64,000 bases of DNA, taken from contig NZ_CP064781.1 in the NCBI RefSeq assembly GCF_016858125.1, positions 682,001 to 746,000 on the forward strand, in the 5' to 3' direction. The notes beneath the pieces are model-generated. The model searched no databases, had not been told where the DNA came from, and saw only the letters and a program-made list of their open reading frames with translations. Positions 56,949 to 64,000 of this stretch are shown one piece after another (within the stretch, counting starts at the first letter, position 1; every line of letters starts with the position of its first letter). The position numbers and the translations under genes are program-made. This DNA comes from Azospira restricta (GTDB taxonomy: Bacteria; Pseudomonadota; Gammaproteobacteria; Burkholderiales; Rhodocyclaceae).

Positions 56949-57835
56949 CGAACTTCGATCACATCCATCCGGATTTCCGGCACATCATGGCGTTGAGCGA
57001 CAAGGAGCGCATGGCGTTCATGGACGAGCCTCGCTGGATCGCGTACCCGGCGGCGAACCGTATCCTCGATAGCCTGCGCGGCCTGATGGACAAACCTGCA
57101 CGCCCGCGTATGCCGAATCTCCTGATCGTGGGCGATCCCAACAACGGCAAGACGACCATCGTGCGGCGTTTCCGCGACCTGCACGGCGAAGGCTACGTCA
57201 ATGATGACGCTGAGCCGGTCAAGCCGGTGATCGTTGCCGAGGCTCCGCCCACCGCCGACGAAAAAGGGCTCTATATCTCGATCCTGGAGCGGTTTTTCAC
57301 GCCCTACCGTGCGACGGATCCGACATCCAAGCTACGCTACCAGGTCATCCATCTGCTGCGCCTGTGTCGCACACGAGTTTTGCTGATCGATGAATTCCAT
57401 TCGCTCCTGACCGGATCGGCCGTGAAGCAGCGGGAAGTGATGAACGCAATCAAGCTCCTCTGCAACGAGCTCGCCATACCGATCGTAGGCGTGGGTACGC
57501 GCGAGGCTGTGCGGGTGCTCCACACGGATCCCCAGCATGCCAGCCGCTTCGACGTTGTTTCCCTGGCGCTCTGGGAACTCAACCAAGACTTTCAAAGGCT
57601 GCTCGCCGGCTTCGAAAAAATTCTCCCGCTGAAGCATGCCTCACGGTTGCATCAGCCCGAGCTTGCCGCGGCACTGCACAGCGTCTGTGGCGGCAACATT
57701 GGCGACTTGCACCGGTTGTTGATCGAGTGTGCCAAGGCGGCGATCGAAAGTGGGAAGGAGCAGATCGATAAGGGTGTAATCGAGGACAAGGCATGGGTGC
57801 GCCCTACACGGGGCATCCGGGAAGTGACGGCGTGA
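56945..57835 (+). CDS. tniB: TnsC/TniB-type AAA+ ATPase
   Basis: 296 residues; 4-base overlap with tniA. Walker A GDPNNGKTTIV (about residues 63-73) and Walker B RVLLIDEFHSLL (about 144-155). This is the ATP-dependent target-selection regulator that connects TniQ to the transposase. Confidence 0.95.
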   Translation: MTNFDHIHPDFRHIMALSDKERMAFMDEPRWIAYPAANRILDSLRGLMDKPARPRMPNLLIVGDPNNGKTTIVRRFRDLHGEGYVNDDAEPVKPVIVAEAPPTADEKGLYISILERFFTPYRATDPTSKLRYQVIHLLRLCRTRVLLIDEFHSLLTGSAVKQREVMNAIKLLCNELAIPIVGVGTREAVRVLHTDPQHASRFDVVSLALWELNQDFQRLLAGFEKILPLKHASRLHQPELAAALHSVCGGNIGDLHRLLIECAKAAIESGKEQIDKGVIEDKAWVRPTRGIREVTA

Positions 57836-58926
57836 ATCAACGTTGGGCGATACCCGTGCGTCTGTTGCCCGACGAATTGTTCTCGTCGTGGCTCGTGCGC
57901 GCTTCCCTCGTCCAAGGCTGCGACCCGCTGATACTGACGAATGCTGTGTGGCCACGTTGGCGTGTCTGGGCACGAGATCCGGACCGCGGTCTTTCCCCCA
58001 CCCGCTTGCAAGCACTCACCGAGGTTTCGGGTATCGACGAGGCTGTATTCGAGGCTGCGAGTTTGCTACCGACGGCCCAGACCGTCACTGGCGGATCGGT
58101 CGCCGAGTTTGCCATCTGGCCGTGGGTGCTGGCGATCGGTTCGCGAAACCGACGGCGACATGGCGGGCTTCAGTGCTGCTCGGCCTGTCTTGCCAACGAT
58201 GTGGTGCCCTACTACCGGAGGCAATGGCGCTTCGCGTGGCATACGTCATGTCGGAAGCACGGTGTGATGCTAATTGATCGATGCCCAGAATGTGGCGCAC
58301 CGCTCGAACCGCATCGACTGGTGGCGGAGGACTCGCACTTGGCGATCTGTGCAACCTGCAAGTTCGATCTGCGGCGCTTCGCATCCAGTCGAACGGATGC
58401 GTCTGCCGAAGCCTTTCAGGTGGCGGCAAGCGAAACGCTTGCAATGTTGGAAGGGCGGTATGGCGAAGAATGTCTGGATCCAAGCGAATGGTTTGGCTTG
58501 GCGCGATGGTTCGTCGGGTTGCTGCGTGTGGCAGCGCTTCGTCGATCAGCCATGTTGGCTACGCTTGTCCGGGCGCTTGGCGTACCGCCTGAAACACTTC
58601 CGGTGCCAATAACCGGTCTTGCGCTGGAACTGCTACCGGTTCGCGAACGTGCTGATCTGTTCGCAGCCGCTTGGCGTTTGATGATCGCCGGACCGGATGA
58701 ATTACTTGCGGCAGCATTGGCGGCTCCGGTGACGGCCAAATCCGTTCGCCAGTTGCGCAAACCACTGCCAGCTTGTCTCGACGAGATCGTCTGCAACCTG
58801 CCGGAAGGAGCGAGCCGCCGGAGGGCCAAGTGCCAGACGCCGTTTACGCGGCCGCGCTCCCGCCGCGCCGTGATGCGGATGTGGGCCAGGTTACGACGCA
58901 AGGCAGGGATGCCGTTGCCATGCTAA
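57832..58926 (+). CDS. tniQ: TniQ/TnsD-type target-selector protein
   Basis: 364 residues, GTG start overlapping the tniB stop (GTGA). N-terminal TniQ fold (PVRLLPDELFSSWLVRASL) with zinc Cys/His segments (CCSACL, HTSCRKHGVMLIDRCPECGAPL, CATCKFDLRRF). TniQ/TnsD proteins bind the attachment site DNA; by position it is likely to recognise comM, as in Tn6022-type elements (TniD). Direct proof of target recognition is not visible. Confidence 0.92.
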   Translation: MNQRWAIPVRLLPDELFSSWLVRASLVQGCDPLILTNAVWPRWRVWARDPDRGLSPTRLQALTEVSGIDEAVFEAASLLPTAQTVTGGSVAEFAIWPWVLAIGSRNRRRHGGLQCCSACLANDVVPYYRRQWRFAWHTSCRKHGVMLIDRCPECGAPLEPHRLVAEDSHLAICATCKFDLRRFASSRTDASAEAFQVAASETLAMLEGRYGEECLDPSEWFGLARWFVGLLRVAALRRSAMLATLVRALGVPPETLPVPITGLALELLPVRERADLFAAAWRLMIAGPDELLAAALAAPVTAKSVRQLRKPLPACLDEIVCNLPEGASRRRAKCQTPFTRPRSRRAVMRMWARLRRKAGMPLPC

Positions 58927-60362
58927 ACAATCGTCCCTTTTGCGACGAGTGCGGGCGTCCGATGGCGAAAGCACATCGTAAGCACGGCAACAGACGCTTC
59001 TGCTCGACATGCTATGCGCGCATGTTCGAACGTCGCCAATGCCCGTGCTGCGGCGACTATGCGCGGCTACTGAAGAACGATCTCTCGGTCGTCTGCCGGC
59101 GATGCGAGAGGTCGAAGCCTTGCGTCCGCTGCGGGAAAGTAGAATACGAAATCGGCAAGATCACTCTCTATGGGCCGATCTGCAACGCGTGCGCTCCACA
59201 TTTCAGAGAGGCGTTGCCCTGCGATGCGTGCGGAACCCCGTCGAGGCGGCTGACGAGGGTTCGCCGGCTCGGAGGCGATCAGCGGCTCTGTCCCAAGTGT
59301 GCACGGACTGATCACGGCACCTGCGCCGCCTGTCGTCGCCACAGGAGGCTGCAGGTGATGCCTGACGGTCGTGCGTTGTGCAGGGTGTGCGTCGAATACG
59401 GAGAGAGCCAATGTCTGCAGTGTGGCAGTGCTATGCCGGCGGGTAGTGGCGCCGCCTGCGAGCAGTGCTACTGGACGGATACGTTCCGGAAGCGCCTCGC
59501 CATGGACCAATCTGCCCTCTCCATGCGGATCATGTCCGATGCGTTCGGTGAGTTCGGCACTTGGCTGCTGGCTCGCGTCGGCGCCCGCAAGGCTGCGATC
59601 ACCATCCATCGCTATCTGCCGTTCTTCATGGAGATGGAAAGGGAGTGGCAAGGAATTCCGACATACAGCTGTTTGCTGTGGCACTTCGGTGCCGAGAGAC
59701 TGCGCCGTGTCCGGTTGCCGATGACGTGGTTGTCCGAAGCGAAAGGACTTGTGCCTGATGTCGTTGCGCGCGAAGAGAACTCGGAGCAGCTACGCATAGA
59801 CGCCATCGTCGGGTCGGTGCTTTCTGCAACACCGGCGGCTCAGGCGCTCAACACCTACAAACAGGCACTCGCTGTTAAGGTCGCTGCCGGTAAGGCGACG
59901 CTACGCTCGCTGCGACTGGCGTTGCGGCCTGCCGCGTCGTTGCTCCTTGCCGCGGACCCCAAGGGGCAGAAGCTACCGAATCAGGCGGCACTTGATCGAT
60001 ATCTGTTACATGCGCCAGGGCAGAAAGCGGCGATTACCGGCTTCGTGAAAATGCTGAACCAATGCTATAACGCCGGGCTTGTGGTGCGCGTCAATGAAAA
60101 ACGGGTTGCGGTGGCACGTAGGCGAGGCTTGGAGGCCGAGTTGATTGCACTTGCGAGTGGTGGAATGGACGAAAGGGGCCTACGAGAGAAATGGCTTCCA
60201 GTAGCTCTGGCCTATTTCTATCGATTGCCGCGAAGTGTCTGTAAAGCCATCGCGCCCAGTCAGATCGCAATCGTTGCTGGCGAGTGTATGGCATTTACAT
60301 GGAATGGCGAGAAATACTGGATCCCCGTTCCGAGCGGTAAGGTTGTCTGTCGCGCTACGTAA
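58920..60362 (+). CDS. tniE: TniE-like protein: Cys-rich zinc ribbons plus helical C-terminus
   Basis: 480 residues from ATG 58920, overlapping tniQ by 7 bases. The first ~185 residues contain twelve CxxC motifs (for example CDEC, CSTC, CPCC, CRRC, CVRC, CNAC, CDAC, CPKC, CAAC, CRVC, CLQC, CEQC), enough for about six zinc sites. The C-terminal ~290 residues are mainly helical and resemble the core-binding half of a tyrosine recombinase (DAFGEFGTWLLARVGARKAAITIHRYLPFF), but no catalytic R-H-R-Y set was seen. It occupies the tniE slot; its role in transposition or targeting is unknown. Confidence 0.8.
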   Translation: MLNNRPFCDECGRPMAKAHRKHGNRRFCSTCYARMFERRQCPCCGDYARLLKNDLSVVCRRCERSKPCVRCGKVEYEIGKITLYGPICNACAPHFREALPCDACGTPSRRLTRVRRLGGDQRLCPKCARTDHGTCAACRRHRRLQVMPDGRALCRVCVEYGESQCLQCGSAMPAGSGAACEQCYWTDTFRKRLAMDQSALSMRIMSDAFGEFGTWLLARVGARKAAITIHRYLPFFMEMEREWQGIPTYSCLLWHFGAERLRRVRLPMTWLSEAKGLVPDVVAREENSEQLRIDAIVGSVLSATPAAQALNTYKQALAVKVAAGKATLRSLRLALRPAASLLLAADPKGQKLPNQAALDRYLLHAPGQKAAITGFVKMLNQCYNAGLVVRVNEKRVAVARRRGLEAELIALASGGMDERGLREKWLPVALAYFYRLPRSVCKAIAPSQIAIVAGECMAFTWNGEKYWIPVPSGKVVCRAT

Positions 60363-60415
60363 CAAAACTCTAGTCATTTTACTGTTACCACTGTTGTCCC
60401 AAAAAGGGGAATACC

Positions 60416-61723
60416 ATGGAAAGCGCCACGATCATGTCGTCTGAAGAGGCAGATACTTTGCACGTATCTTTTGAATCGTGGACGCAGAAACGGGAAGTGT
60501 CGACGTTGGGGACCAATGCTGGTGCCGTGGAGCTTCCATTTCAGGCTTGGCACCATTTCAAAGAAGCCTTCACCCCAGAGTTGGTCGCCAAGGCTGTCGA
60601 AGGTTCTAGGCGTGATCTCCTGCGCTGTGCGGATCCCTTTGGAGGATCTGGCACGACGGCACTTACTTGCCAATTCCTTGGCATAGAGCCGGTTACGGTT
60701 GAAGTTAATCCGTATTTGGCAGATCTCGTGGAGGCAAAGCTTTCCTCATATGACGCAGATGAGCTGGTTCGGAGTCTGGGTCGGATAGTGCGGGCAGTTT
60801 TTAGCGCCAAACCATCGTTGAAGCGCTTTGCAATGCTTCCATCGACGTTTATTGAATCCGACGATAAGGAACGATGGCTTTTTAGTAAGCCGGTTGCGCG
60901 CAGAATCGCAGCCTACCTCGATGCGATTGATGCTCTGTCGAATCCGAGCCATCGCCGCTTCTTTCGGATACAGCTTGGCGGCATGCTGGTTGCCGCTAGC
61001 AACGTAGTTATCAATGGTAAGGGCCGCCGCTATCGCCGTAACTGGGCGACTCGATCTTTCTCGCCCGAGGAGCTTGATACCCTCTTCTGCGAACGTTCCC
61101 AGAAGGCGATTCTCGAAATCCATGCCCACCGATTCCGAAAAGAGCAACGGTACACGTTGATTCGAGGTGATAGCAGGCAGATGGTGGCCAAGATTGGGAA
61201 AATTGACGGAGCGATTTTTTCACCGCCATACCCCAACTCATTCGATTATACGGATGTGTACAACATTGAGTTGTGGATGCTGGGGTATCTGTCGGGAGCG
61301 CCAGATAACCGGTCGCTACGCGAGTCGACCCTCTGCTCCCACGTTCAGATCAAACGCAAGTTTCCACCGGCCCCGAATGGTTCCAATCGACTGACAGAGG
61401 CGCTTGAGCGATTAGCGGAAGCGCGCACCGATCTTTGGAGTCCCTGGATTCCCGAGATGGTCGGCGCGTATTTTTGCGACATGAAAACGGTGTTGGAGGG
61501 ACTCCGTTCGCAGCTCGCACCAGAGGGAGAAACATGGGCCGTTGTTGGTGACAGTCAGTACGCCGGTATTCCGGTGCCGACAGCGGATATCCTTGCAGAC
61601 CTAGCTCCTGCGATGGGCTACGAAGTTATTACTATGGAATCTTTCCGGTCAATGAGAACATCTGCCCAGCAGGGTGGTCAAGAAGAGTTAGACGAAACGC
61701 TGATTGTTATGAGGAAACTCTAA
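60416..61723 (+). CDS. amino-DNA methyltransferase (N4-C or N6-A), transposon cargo
   Basis: 435 residues. SAM-binding motif DPFGGSGTTALTCQFLG (motif I) near residue 75 precedes the catalytic SPPYPNSFDYTDVYN (motif IV) near 270, an alpha/gamma-like order with a long insertion between them. It methylates adenine-N6 or cytosine-N4; specificity is not predictable. A strong ribosome site (AAAAAGGGGAA) precedes ATG 60416. It lies convergent to the nuclease operon with 21 bases between, so both may form one modification-defence module. GC is about 50%. Confidence 0.9.
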   Translation: MESATIMSSEEADTLHVSFESWTQKREVSTLGTNAGAVELPFQAWHHFKEAFTPELVAKAVEGSRRDLLRCADPFGGSGTTALTCQFLGIEPVTVEVNPYLADLVEAKLSSYDADELVRSLGRIVRAVFSAKPSLKRFAMLPSTFIESDDKERWLFSKPVARRIAAYLDAIDALSNPSHRRFFRIQLGGMLVAASNVVINGKGRRYRRNWATRSFSPEELDTLFCERSQKAILEIHAHRFRKEQRYTLIRGDSRQMVAKIGKIDGAIFSPPYPNSFDYTDVYNIELWMLGYLSGAPDNRSLRESTLCSHVQIKRKFPPAPNGSNRLTEALERLAEARTDLWSPWIPEMVGAYFCDMKTVLEGLRSQLAPEGETWAVVGDSQYAGIPVPTADILADLAPAMGYEVITMESFRSMRTSAQQGGQEELDETLIVMRKL

Positions 61724-61744
61724 CCATCGAGTCCTGCCGGGAGG

Positions 61745-62845
61745 CTAGGCGCCGCCTGTCTGCTGTGGAGCTTGGTTCAGGTAGTTTTCTGCTAGCCAGT
61801 TTCGTGCGGCCTCCGTTGTCGAGAACAATGGCCAGGCCCAAAACTTCACTCCAAAATCATTTGCTCGTTTACACCCGTCCTCAGAAATTTTCTGCAAAGA
61901 TGGCGTCGGTCGCATGTCGTAGCAACACAGCGCCGAAATGCGCGATTTATGCTCCTCGCGATAGGCGAACGCCTGTTTTACTCCCTTCAGCATGGCTGTT
62001 TTGTTGGCAGTCTCCGAAACTTTCGTCCCACTTTTTGTAAAAGCCTTGACGATCTTCAGCTCGATAACAGCGTGATTCGTGGTTTTCGACGCATCTAATG
62101 GATCCTGCTCGACAAGACTAAGGTCATATCGCCCAAATGTGCCGGTTCCTTCCCGCTTTACTCGTATATTCCCTAGGGCATGGGCAAGCCCGATCTCTAC
62201 AATACTCTGGATAGCGTTCTCAGCCCGTTCTACCGGATAGTGCTTCGGACCATCCGCCCAAAGCCCGCTAGATAGCAACGATGCAGTTGGCGTTATTAAG
62301 GAGCGCTCATGAATTCTATCCATGACGCATTTGAGAGTTTGTGCGTCAATGTGCGCTCCACCAAAAAGGATATCCTCGCAATCATCGGCGGCGTCTATTC
62401 CTTTGGGATAGTAGCGTAGAGCTGCTGCGTTCTGAGATCCATCGAAGTAGATAGCAGGTCTTCCCCCCGAAACCAATGTTTCTGAGACGAATGAAAAAAT
62501 TGCATCAGTGTCCGCCCTGGTGGGGATTGCAACTCCTCTGCTGGAGTTCATAGCCTGGCTACCGAACCAGATCTTTCCGGCTACATTGACGTTCCCAAGG
62601 CTGAAGGTCGGCTCACGCTTCAGGGTGACGGCTTCAACGTCGGGAGCTGGACCCAGGACGTATAGGGATGGCGCCGAACAGAGGCCTTCTTTATCTTTGG
62701 CGCTACGAATACTGATGATCTTCGCGACACTGTGGACAAAGCGTATCTCTTCAGAGAGATGTTGATAGTATTGACTCCCATTATAGCTACGCACTGTAGC
62801 GGCCAAATTGTCTTGGCTCCAAAGGCCTAGCTTAGTGTCATCCAT
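61745..62845 (-). CDS. PD-(D/E)xK nuclease, effector of an ABC-3C-like system
   Basis: 366 residues from ATG 62845, which overlaps the upstream stop by 8 bases (an ATG at 62884 would overlap by 47). Motifs: E210, D241 (FGRYDLSLVE), E262-L-K264 (HAVIELKIVKAF) and Q291 (GVKQAFAYRE), the pattern of a PD-(D/E)xK nuclease core at residues 205-300. The N-terminal ~200 residues have no domain I recognise (KIWFGSQAMNSSRG; PAIYFDGSQNAAALRYYPKG). Restriction-like DNA cleavage is inferred. It is the last gene of the three-gene operon. Confidence 0.85.
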   Translation of the reverse strand: MDDTKLGLWSQDNLAATVRSYNGSQYYQHLSEEIRFVHSVAKIISIRSAKDKEGLCSAPSLYVLGPAPDVEAVTLKREPTFSLGNVNVAGKIWFGSQAMNSSRGVAIPTRADTDAIFSFVSETLVSGGRPAIYFDGSQNAAALRYYPKGIDAADDCEDILFGGAHIDAQTLKCVMDRIHERSLITPTASLLSSGLWADGPKHYPVERAENAIQSIVEIGLAHALGNIRVKREGTGTFGRYDLSLVEQDPLDASKTTNHAVIELKIVKAFTKSGTKVSETANKTAMLKGVKQAFAYREEHKSRISALCCYDMRPTPSLQKISEDGCKRANDFGVKFWAWPLFSTTEAARNWLAENYLNQAPQQTGGA

Positions 62846-63506
62846 GGCTGACTCGACAGGCAATGTGATTGACGTAAACGTCAATGATTTCGGCAGGATT
62901 CATCTCGCCGTTTGCGATTTCGCGAATTTTGCCGGTGGCGTGCGAGGTGGCCGTTTCCTCAGTGCCTAACCATTCACCTAGGTCAATAACCTGACCCGAG
63001 TCAACGGCAGGGTTCCCGTAGGTAGCATCTTCACTCATCGCTGTCAGGGTTTGCTCGTCCGACAACCGGGAAAATGCCTCGACGACCTCTCGGAAAAAAA
63101 CCAGCATATCTCCCTCGCCGGGAAGTTCGCGTAGGGTTGTCAAAATTGGTTCTGCATGTTTTGACTCGAGGCTTAATCTCGGTAGCAAGATAGAAGAGCC
63201 GTCATCGGTACGCCCGATATCTAAGCTGTCGACCCGGATGAGGCCCATCCCAATAAGTCGGTCGACATCCTGCTGCAATGTGGGGTAGTAAGGGGCCTTC
63301 GATTGCTTCAGTACCTTGCCATCCAATGGCTCAATCTTCCAAGTTGGCGCGAGCACTTCGGAAAGATATGTAATCACGTGCAAAGAGTTTGTCGTAATCG
63401 GTGTTAAACCGACCCAATGGCAAGCATCCAAAATTGATAGGATCCTGAGCCATCGCCTATGCTGATCAACGGGTTCCAATCGACTGGGAGAATGGTCGCT
63501 ATCCAT
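62838..63506 (-). CDS. ABC-3C-type middle component, winged-helix-like
   Basis: 222 residues from ATG 63506; its start overlaps the ATPase gene stop by 8 bases. The N-terminal half (LRILSILDACHWVGLTPI, LHVITYLSEVLAPTW, DGKVLKQSKAPYYPTLQQD and VDRLIGMGLIRV) matches the small middle component of ABC-three-component systems and looks like a winged helix. The C-terminal half (FFREVVEAFSRLSD...) is uncharacterised. Probably bridges the ATPase to the nuclease (inference from family order). Confidence 0.8.
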   Translation of the reverse strand: MDSDHSPSRLEPVDQHRRWLRILSILDACHWVGLTPITTNSLHVITYLSEVLAPTWKIEPLDGKVLKQSKAPYYPTLQQDVDRLIGMGLIRVDSLDIGRTDDGSSILLPRLSLESKHAEPILTTLRELPGEGDMLVFFREVVEAFSRLSDEQTLTAMSEDATYGNPAVDSGQVIDLGEWLGTEETATSHATGKIREIANGEMNPAEIIDVYVNHIACRVSHG

Positions 63507-64000
63507 GCAGACCTCCTGAAGAGAGAATTTTTTGTAGTTCCTCTTCATATTCCGAGCGATTATCACGCAATGCTGCAGTTGGGATTGCAATGCTCATGAG
63601 GTTAACAAGACGCTGCTTTTTGTCCTCTGGTGTGATGCCGCCTTTAATCATCTCAGGAAGCAATTGCCCATCAATCAGGTTTGATGCGACTACCAAGCGG
63701 TTATTCGTGTCAGGTTTCCCAAAGCGGCAAAGTACGCTGGCCGCTCTCTTCACAAAAAAGGCATCTAGTGACGATTCCGGTGCGTCGATTACCAGCGAAC
63801 CCCCAGTGCCTTCGCCGGCAACTTGAATCAGCGCCATACGAAAAGCTAGGTCAATAAATTCTCGCTGGCTCTCCGATACGGCCTGCGGCCCAGTCCGTGG
63901 GGTTCGTTCCGTAAAATTTGAACCGCTCATCTCGAGATTGAATGCAGGGAAGGAAACCTTGCCAATACCGGTCTGGCCCAAAGTCGTGCTTATAGGGGAC
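63499..64000 (-). CDS. SMC/RecF-type ABC ATPase, C-terminal part (5' end outside window)
   Basis: The frame is open to the window edge; about 166 residues of the C-terminal nucleotide-binding lobe are seen. The ABC signature VSESQREFIDLAFRMAL and Walker B GSLVIDAPESSLD are present, followed by a switch-His/Asn region NNRLVVASN. The Walker A and coiled coil are outside. First gene of the operon; such ATPases in ABC-3C systems sense or load on DNA. Confidence 0.88.
   Translation of the reverse strand, partial: SPISTTLGQTGIGKVSFPAFNLEMSGSNFTERTPRTGPQAVSESQREFIDLAFRMALIQVAGEGTGGSLVIDAPESSLDAFFVKRAASVLCRFGKPDTNNRLVVASNLIDGQLLPEMIKGGITPEDKKQRLVNLMSIAIPTAALRDNRSEYEEELQKILSSGGLHG

Larger units (their letters stand above)
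54219..64000 (+). mobile_element. Tn7-like (Tn6022/AbaR-type) transposon in comM, right end outside window
   Basis: Starts with a TGT terminus inside comM. It carries five transposition genes in the order tnsA/tniC, tnsB/tniA, tnsC/tniB, tniQ/tniD and a Cys-rich tniE-like gene, then cargo that runs off the window. The same gene order and the comM target are known from Tn6022-type elements of Acinetobacter resistance islands. Base composition falls from very GC-rich to about 55-60% in the tni genes and near 50% in the cargo. Confidence 0.9.

Overview
The window is about 54 kb of very GC-rich bacterial chromosome followed by about 10 kb of a mobile element with clearly lower GC and different codon use. 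Gene content and order (smg-dprA, def-fmt, rsmB-DUF4390-ntrYX-trkA-trkH, hemE-priA, DUF1840, DUF2145) suggest a betaproteobacterium, most likely Rhodocyclales-like. That placement is inferred from gene neighbourhoods, not from a marker-gene phylogeny. No rRNA or tRNA gene and no CRISPR array was seen.

Layout. 1-10 kb: the 3' end of an oxyR-like regulator followed by dps; a reverse-strand block of topB, smg, dprA and a LysM protein; then def-fmt forward, and a secreted S1/P1-type nuclease and a CDF metal transporter reverse. 10-20 kb: rsmB-DUF4390-ntrY-ntrX-trkA-trkH (RNA methylation, a nitrogen-type two-component pair, potassium uptake), then hemE. 20-29 kb: priA, two diguanylate cyclases, an EF-hand protein, DUF2145 and YiaA/B-type proteins, and an HTH regulator. 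29-38 kb: a reverse operon of carbonic anhydrase, ROK kinase, MOSC protein and MFS transporter; a methyltransferase; a polytopic membrane protein; DUF1840; a PAS histidine kinase; a cupin. 38-42.6 kb: cell-wall genes (amidase, murB, NamZ-type N-acetylmuramidase) and argC. 42.7-47.9 kb: metH under an apparent SAM-II riboswitch, and a Ser/Thr kinase. 48-53.5 kb: alcohol dehydrogenase, BamE-like lipoprotein, rhodanese and three transporters.

Origin-proximal signals. Two parS-type palindromes (971-986 with 15/16 matches, 8139-8154 perfect) and a hemE-priA intergenic region with three exact DnaA boxes beside an AT-rich stretch suggest that this segment lies close to the replication origin, and that the hemE-priA gap may be part of it.

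Mobile element. At about 54219 the comM (Mg-chelatase-like ATPase) gene is interrupted by a Tn7-like transposon. It has a TGT terminus, three spaced subterminal repeats and the gene order tnsA/tniC, tnsB/tniA, tnsC/tniB, tniQ/tniD and a Cys-rich tniE-like gene. This matches the Tn6022/AbaR-type elements known to use comM. Its cargo, cut by the window end, is an amino-DNA methyltransferase facing a three-gene operon: an ABC/SMC-type ATPase, a small winged-helix-like middle protein and a PD-(D/E)xK nuclease. That organisation fits an ABC three-component (ABC-3C) conflict system and is the most likely under-described system here.
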